The notes under the pieces were generated by a model. It saw nothing but the letters and a program-made list of their open reading frames with translations. It did not search any database and was not told the origin of the DNA. From positions 1 through 8,439 of the forward strand of contig SEDG01000134.1 of the NCBI GenBank assembly GCA_004295885.1: 8,439 nucleotides of DNA, in the 5' to 3' direction. The DNA comes from Pedobacter sp. (GTDB lineage Bacteria; Bacteroidota; Bacteroidia; Sphingobacteriales; Sphingobacteriaceae). This document shows positions 5,968 to 8,439 of this stretch, in pieces. Within the stretch, counting starts at the first letter, position 1. Each line of letters starts with the position of its first letter. A program made the position numbers and the translations under genes.

Positions 5968-6786
5968 TTATTTTAATGTTATGGTGCCTATCGAAGTGTT
6001 TTGTCCCAAAGTAACATTTACATTATTTATAGTGCTATCTCTGTAACCTGCAACCGGTGCAAATTTTACAGCGTAAGAACCAGCAGCTAAACCACCAACT
6101 GTAAACTTGCCACTAATAGGGTCTGCCAAGGTTCCAACAGTGTCAGTTCCTCTAATTACCAATACTTCTGGTCTTGAAGCTAACGGTAGTACGGTTCCAG
6201 AAATTAGCCCCGAAGTTGCAGCAGTAAGCCCTCTTACAATAGGTTTAAGTAAGTAATCTCCATTTCCTAGTTTCACAACGGATTTAGCCGCATCAAAATC
6301 TAGTACCAACGAGTAAGTAACGCCAGGTACCAAATTAGGGTTGCTTGTTAACTTAACCTTAAAACCAGAACTTTGACCGCTTGGAGTTTTTAAAGTCTTT
6401 ACCACGCCCTTTTCTACAATGGTATTGCCATCATTAAGCACTAACCTAACTTCTGTAATTTCTCCACTTGGCATCTCTCCTGATGCTACCAAAATATCAG
6501 GATTTGAAGTTCCTATCCTAAAATCCAAGATATTGAACGTTGACGCTGTAGAAGTTAAAACATAAGGCTTATCATCTGATATTAAGACGATTTCCTTTAC
6601 GTTAAGGTTAATCTTATCAAAGTCGCCTGGCGCATCAGTCATTCGAACCTGAATTTTTGTTGTACCGTTTGTGTTGTCGCTAGCATTAATGGTATTTCCA
6701 TTAGTTGGGCTTGCCTTAGAAATTAAACAGCCGTTCGATGCCCGCCACCTCATCCAGAAAAACCTTGTCTTATCAATAGATAGCAT
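5968..6786 (-). CDS. DUF4382 domain protein, apparently lacking its lipoprotein signal (5' end uncertain)
   Basis: The DUF4382 core is clear, from about TTKIQVRMTDAPGDFDKINL (6660 downward), through the NILDF block and LVLNDGNTIV, to LLKPIVRGL. An 80-residue C-terminal beta-sandwich like a carboxypeptidase regulatory domain follows (SGLISGTVLP, then FTVGGLAAGSYAVKF). Family members in Bacteroidota are normally exported lipoproteins of unknown function. A Thr/Asn/Ser-rich linker (about 6661-6720) precedes the core, as expected after a lipidated Cys. But upstream of it there is no signal peptide or lipobox: the frame reads FFWMRWRASNGCLISK. Candidate starts are GTG 6834, ATG 6786 and ATG 6753, and none gives an export signal. 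These starts lie antisense to the plus-strand Lys/Pro-rich ORF. I infer that the true 5' end has been lost, so this may be a pseudogene fragment; the start given is only the longest ATG choice. Confidence 0.7.
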   Translation of the reverse strand: MLSIDKTRFFWMRWRASNGCLISKASPTNGNTINASDNTNGTTKIQVRMTDAPGDFDKINLNVKEIVLISDDKPYVLTSTASTFNILDFRIGTSNPDILVASGEMPSGEITEVRLVLNDGNTIVEKGVVKTLKTPSGQSSGFKVKLTSNPNLVPGVTYSLVLDFDAAKSVVKLGNGDYLLKPIVRGLTAATSGLISGTVLPLASRPEVLVIRGTDTVGTLADPISGKFTVGGLAAGSYAVKFAPVAGYRDSTINNVNVTLGQNTSIGTITLK

Positions 6787-6970
6787 TATACCGCAGCAAG
6801 AAAAGCGGGAGGACAAAAACCCAAAGGCCAACACAACTAAAACTCAAGAAAAAAAGCCTGAAATTACTACCGTACCTAAGGCCCGCAAACAAACAAGGCC
6901 AACGGTTGTTAAACCAAAAGTGATAGTTAAACCTATCAAGGTAATTAAACCTAAAATAAAGAAACCATAG
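6689..6970 (+). CDS. Lys/Pro-rich hypothetical protein, possibly 5'-truncated, first gene of barrel/regulator operon
   Basis: An ORF of 93 residues from ATG 6689 (an in-frame GTG lies at 6671; the frame is closed by TGA at 6650). From about 6722 it reads like real protein (KQPFDARHLIQKNLVLSIDS), then becomes hydrophilic and basic, ending in a repeated V/I-K-P tail (KPKVIVKPIKVIKPKIKKP). No family is recognised. The first 11 residues are hydrophobic but lie antisense to the Thr/Asn-rich linker of the DUF4382 gene, whose complement is naturally hydrophobic, so this need not be a true signal or anchor. It stops 9 bp before the outer-membrane protein gene, which supports it as a real operon member. 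Basic Lys-Pro repeats are seen in cell-wall-spanning or DNA-binding proteins; neither is claimed. I consider the N-terminus probably missing. Confidence 0.5.
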   Translation: MVFPLVGLALEIKQPFDARHLIQKNLVLSIDSIIPQQEKREDKNPKANTTKTQEKKPEITTVPKARKQTRPTVVKPKVIVKPIKVIKPKIKKP

Positions 6971-6979
6971 CGCACCACC

Positions 6980-7810
6980 ATGAGGCTATTCTTTTTAATG
7001 CTCACCTTTTGTATGTGCTCAGCAAATGTAAAAGCCCAACAAGACAGCACAAAAACAACCACAACCACAGCTGCCTTATTATATAACAGCGATATAAGTT
7101 ATTATGGTCAGGCTGCCACAGAAAGGTATCCGTATATTTTAGCTAACGCAACGGTTCGTTTCCCTTTTGGTTTATACTTGTCAGCTGGCGGATATCAACT
7201 CTTAAATTATGGCGGTAGTTTATCAGAAGCTGATTTGGGACTTGGTTACGAACACGATTTTAACGATAAATGGAATTCAAGTGTTAGTTATACCCGCTCC
7301 TTTTTTCCTAAAAGCTCGCCCCTTTTGGCAGCAGCAAACGAAAATAATTTCAACCTGACTACTGTTTATAGCGGAAATTGGTTTAAGACCAGTTTAGCAG
7401 CGGATTACGCCCTTGGAAAACAGCAAGATTTTTTCCTCACCTTAACAAATTCCCAAGAAATAGACCTAGGCCACTTCTTAAGCGAGAATAACCTTATTAG
7501 TATTGAACCTGCCATAGAAATAGTGGCGGGTACAAGGCATTTCTTTGAAACTTATGTTGTAGAAAAAGAAAAACGCAACAATGCAAACGGTAAAGCCAAG
7601 GGCAATACGCAAACCGAGGTTATATATACTGACGTAGCAAAAAACAGTTTTGAACTTTTATCCTACAATTTTAAGATTCCATTGAGCTTAACTACGTCAA
7701 ATTATATGTTTGAAGCGAACTATCAATTTTCTATATTGGGTAGCAAATCAAATTCAGATTTAAAGTCGCATAATTCTATTTTTGGTTTGGCATTTTACTA
7801 TCAATTTTAA
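6980..7810 (+). CDS. Exported outer-membrane beta-barrel-like protein, unknown function
   Basis: A 276-residue protein with a signal peptide (MRLFFLMLTFCMCSANVKA, cleavage likely before QQD) and then a Thr-rich stretch. The rest alternates polar and aromatic or hydrophobic residues in short strands separated by Asn/Gly/Ser turns, and it ends in YYQF, a terminal Phe typical of barrel insertion by the BAM complex. Visible strands include YPYILANATVRFPFGLYLSA, SEADLGLGYEHDF, WNSSVSYTRSF and FELLSYNFKIPLSLTT. One long charged loop (about 194-213, EKEKRNNANGKAKGNTQTE) interrupts them. No named family is recognised; a small porin-like or structural barrel is the best guess. It sits 9 bp after the Lys/Pro-rich ORF and 9 bp before the response regulator gene, so the three are likely one transcript. 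The regulator may respond to the state of this envelope protein, or control the operon. Confidence 0.82.
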   Translation: MRLFFLMLTFCMCSANVKAQQDSTKTTTTTAALLYNSDISYYGQAATERYPYILANATVRFPFGLYLSAGGYQLLNYGGSLSEADLGLGYEHDFNDKWNSSVSYTRSFFPKSSPLLAAANENNFNLTTVYSGNWFKTSLAADYALGKQQDFFLTLTNSQEIDLGHFLSENNLISIEPAIEIVAGTRHFFETYVVEKEKRNNANGKAKGNTQTEVIYTDVAKNSFELLSYNFKIPLSLTTSNYMFEANYQFSILGSKSNSDLKSHNSIFGLAFYYQF

Positions 7811-7819
7811 ACGCTTACC

Positions 7820-8439
7820 ATGAAGGTCTTGATTATTGAAGATGAAAAAATAATGGCTTTCGAAATCGAGGCTTCTTTAAAAAAGGCCTTTTATCTTTGC
7901 GACTTAGCCCATTCCTTTAAAACTGGCTTAGAAAAATTAAAGCTTAATCAATATGATTTTATTTTAATCGACCTAAGTTTGCCAGATGGCGACGGCTTAG
8001 ATTTACTCAAAGAAGCTAAAAAACACAACGCCGACGCGGCCTATATCATCATCACGGCCAGAACGAATTTAAAAGATAGAATAACTGGTTTAGACCTTGG
8101 TGCAGACGATTACCTGCCAAAACCATTCTACTTGTTAGAGTTACAATCGAGAATGCAGGCCATCGCAAGGCGAAAATTTAACATCTCCGAAGATTCACTT
8201 TCGATTGGAAATTTTCAAGTAGACATTAAAAAAAGGCAAATTAAGTACGAATTAGAAGAAATAAACCTTTCTCGCAAGGAGTTTGATTTACTAAGTTATC
8301 TATTGCTCCATAAAAACAGGGTATTGACTAGGGTACAGCTAAGTGAGCATATTTGGGGCACTTTTGTAAACGACGACTATGATTCAAATTACATAGATGC
8401 TCACATTAAAAACATCAGGAAGAAATTGAATTGTCATGC
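7820..8439 (+). CDS. OmpR/PhoB-family response regulator (3' end cut by window edge)
   Basis: 206 residues are visible and the frame is open at the edge. The receiver (1-116) is canonical: LIIEDE with Glu7 and Asp8, phospho-accepting Asp51 in FILIDLSLPDGDG, switch Thr79 in YIIITA, and Lys101-Pro102 in YLPKPF. The C-terminal winged helix (about 125 onward) shows the Trans_reg_C pattern: NLSRKEFDLLSYLLLHKNRVLTR, then the recognition region SNYIDAHIKNIRKKL. Roughly 15-20 residues should be missing. It would bind DNA as a phosphorylated dimer. Its partner kinase is expected just downstream, outside the window. Unlike the receiver at the left end, all key residues are intact. Confidence 0.96.
   Translation, partial: MKVLIIEDEKIMAFEIEASLKKAFYLCDLAHSFKTGLEKLKLNQYDFILIDLSLPDGDGLDLLKEAKKHNADAAYIIITARTNLKDRITGLDLGADDYLPKPFYLLELQSRMQAIARRKFNISEDSLSIGNFQVDIKKRQIKYELEEINLSRKEFDLLSYLLLHKNRVLTRVQLSEHIWGTFVNDDYDSNYIDAHIKNIRKKLNCH

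Noticed and set aside
6786..6834. Upstream extension of the DUF4382 frame to GTG 6834, with a Cys-containing hydrophobic start that might pass for a lipoprotein signal
   Set aside because: No proper lipobox, it would be followed by a basic/aromatic stretch and not a linker, and it lies antisense to the better-supported Lys/Pro-rich ORF.
6844..7068. Hydrophobic open frame on the minus strand (74 residues)
   Set aside because: It is the complement of Lys/Pro/Thr-rich codons of the plus-strand ORF and the barrel protein's signal region, which automatically gives a hydrophobic reading.

Overview
The window looks like a chromosomal stretch from a Bacteroidota bacterium, most likely a Sphingobacteriaceae member such as a Pedobacter relative. 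The reasons are low GC, Bacteroidota-type -7 promoter boxes (TAnnTTTG) just upstream of several genes, almost no Shine-Dalgarno sequences, signal peptides ending in A/Q, and families typical of the phylum (DUF4382 protein, lone ECF sigma factor, single-domain receivers, Bacteroidota-type cold shock protein). The genus is inferred from general character only.

Left part (1-1495, minus strand): a probable two-gene signalling unit. A stand-alone receiver protein is followed 89 bp later by a soluble PAS histidine kinase that runs off the left edge. The receiver is odd: it starts with TTG, has Glu where the phospho-accepting Asp should be, and has Ala at the Thr/Ser switch. A 320-bp AT-rich divergent region with a perfect 15-bp palindrome separates it from an ECF sigma factor gene on the plus strand (1816-2325), which has its own terminator and no adjacent anti-sigma gene.

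Middle (2496-5811): largely single-gene units. A Bcr/CflA-type MFS exporter (+) converges on and overlaps by 23 bp a CoiA-like nuclease-fold gene (-). A cold shock protein gene (-) with a clear terminator follows. Divergent from it is a secreted M23-type metallopeptidase with an N-terminal DUF3887-like domain, ending in a hairpin that can serve both strands.

Right part (5968-8439): a minus-strand DUF4382 protein whose mature domain is good but whose expected lipoprotein signal is missing. Its 5' end runs antisense into a plus-strand Lys/Pro-rich ORF that also lacks a convincing start. The simplest reading is a junction near 6715-6730 where the 5' ends of two divergent genes were lost, or an assembly join. 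The Lys/Pro-rich ORF, an uncharacterised outer-membrane beta-barrel-like protein and an intact OmpR-type response regulator (cut by the right edge) are spaced 9 bp apart and form a likely operon: an envelope protein set coupled to a two-component system.

No mobile element, CRISPR array, tRNA or rRNA was seen. The items most worth a second look are the degenerate receiver with its kinase, the 6.7-kb junction, and the small-protein/barrel/response-regulator operon.
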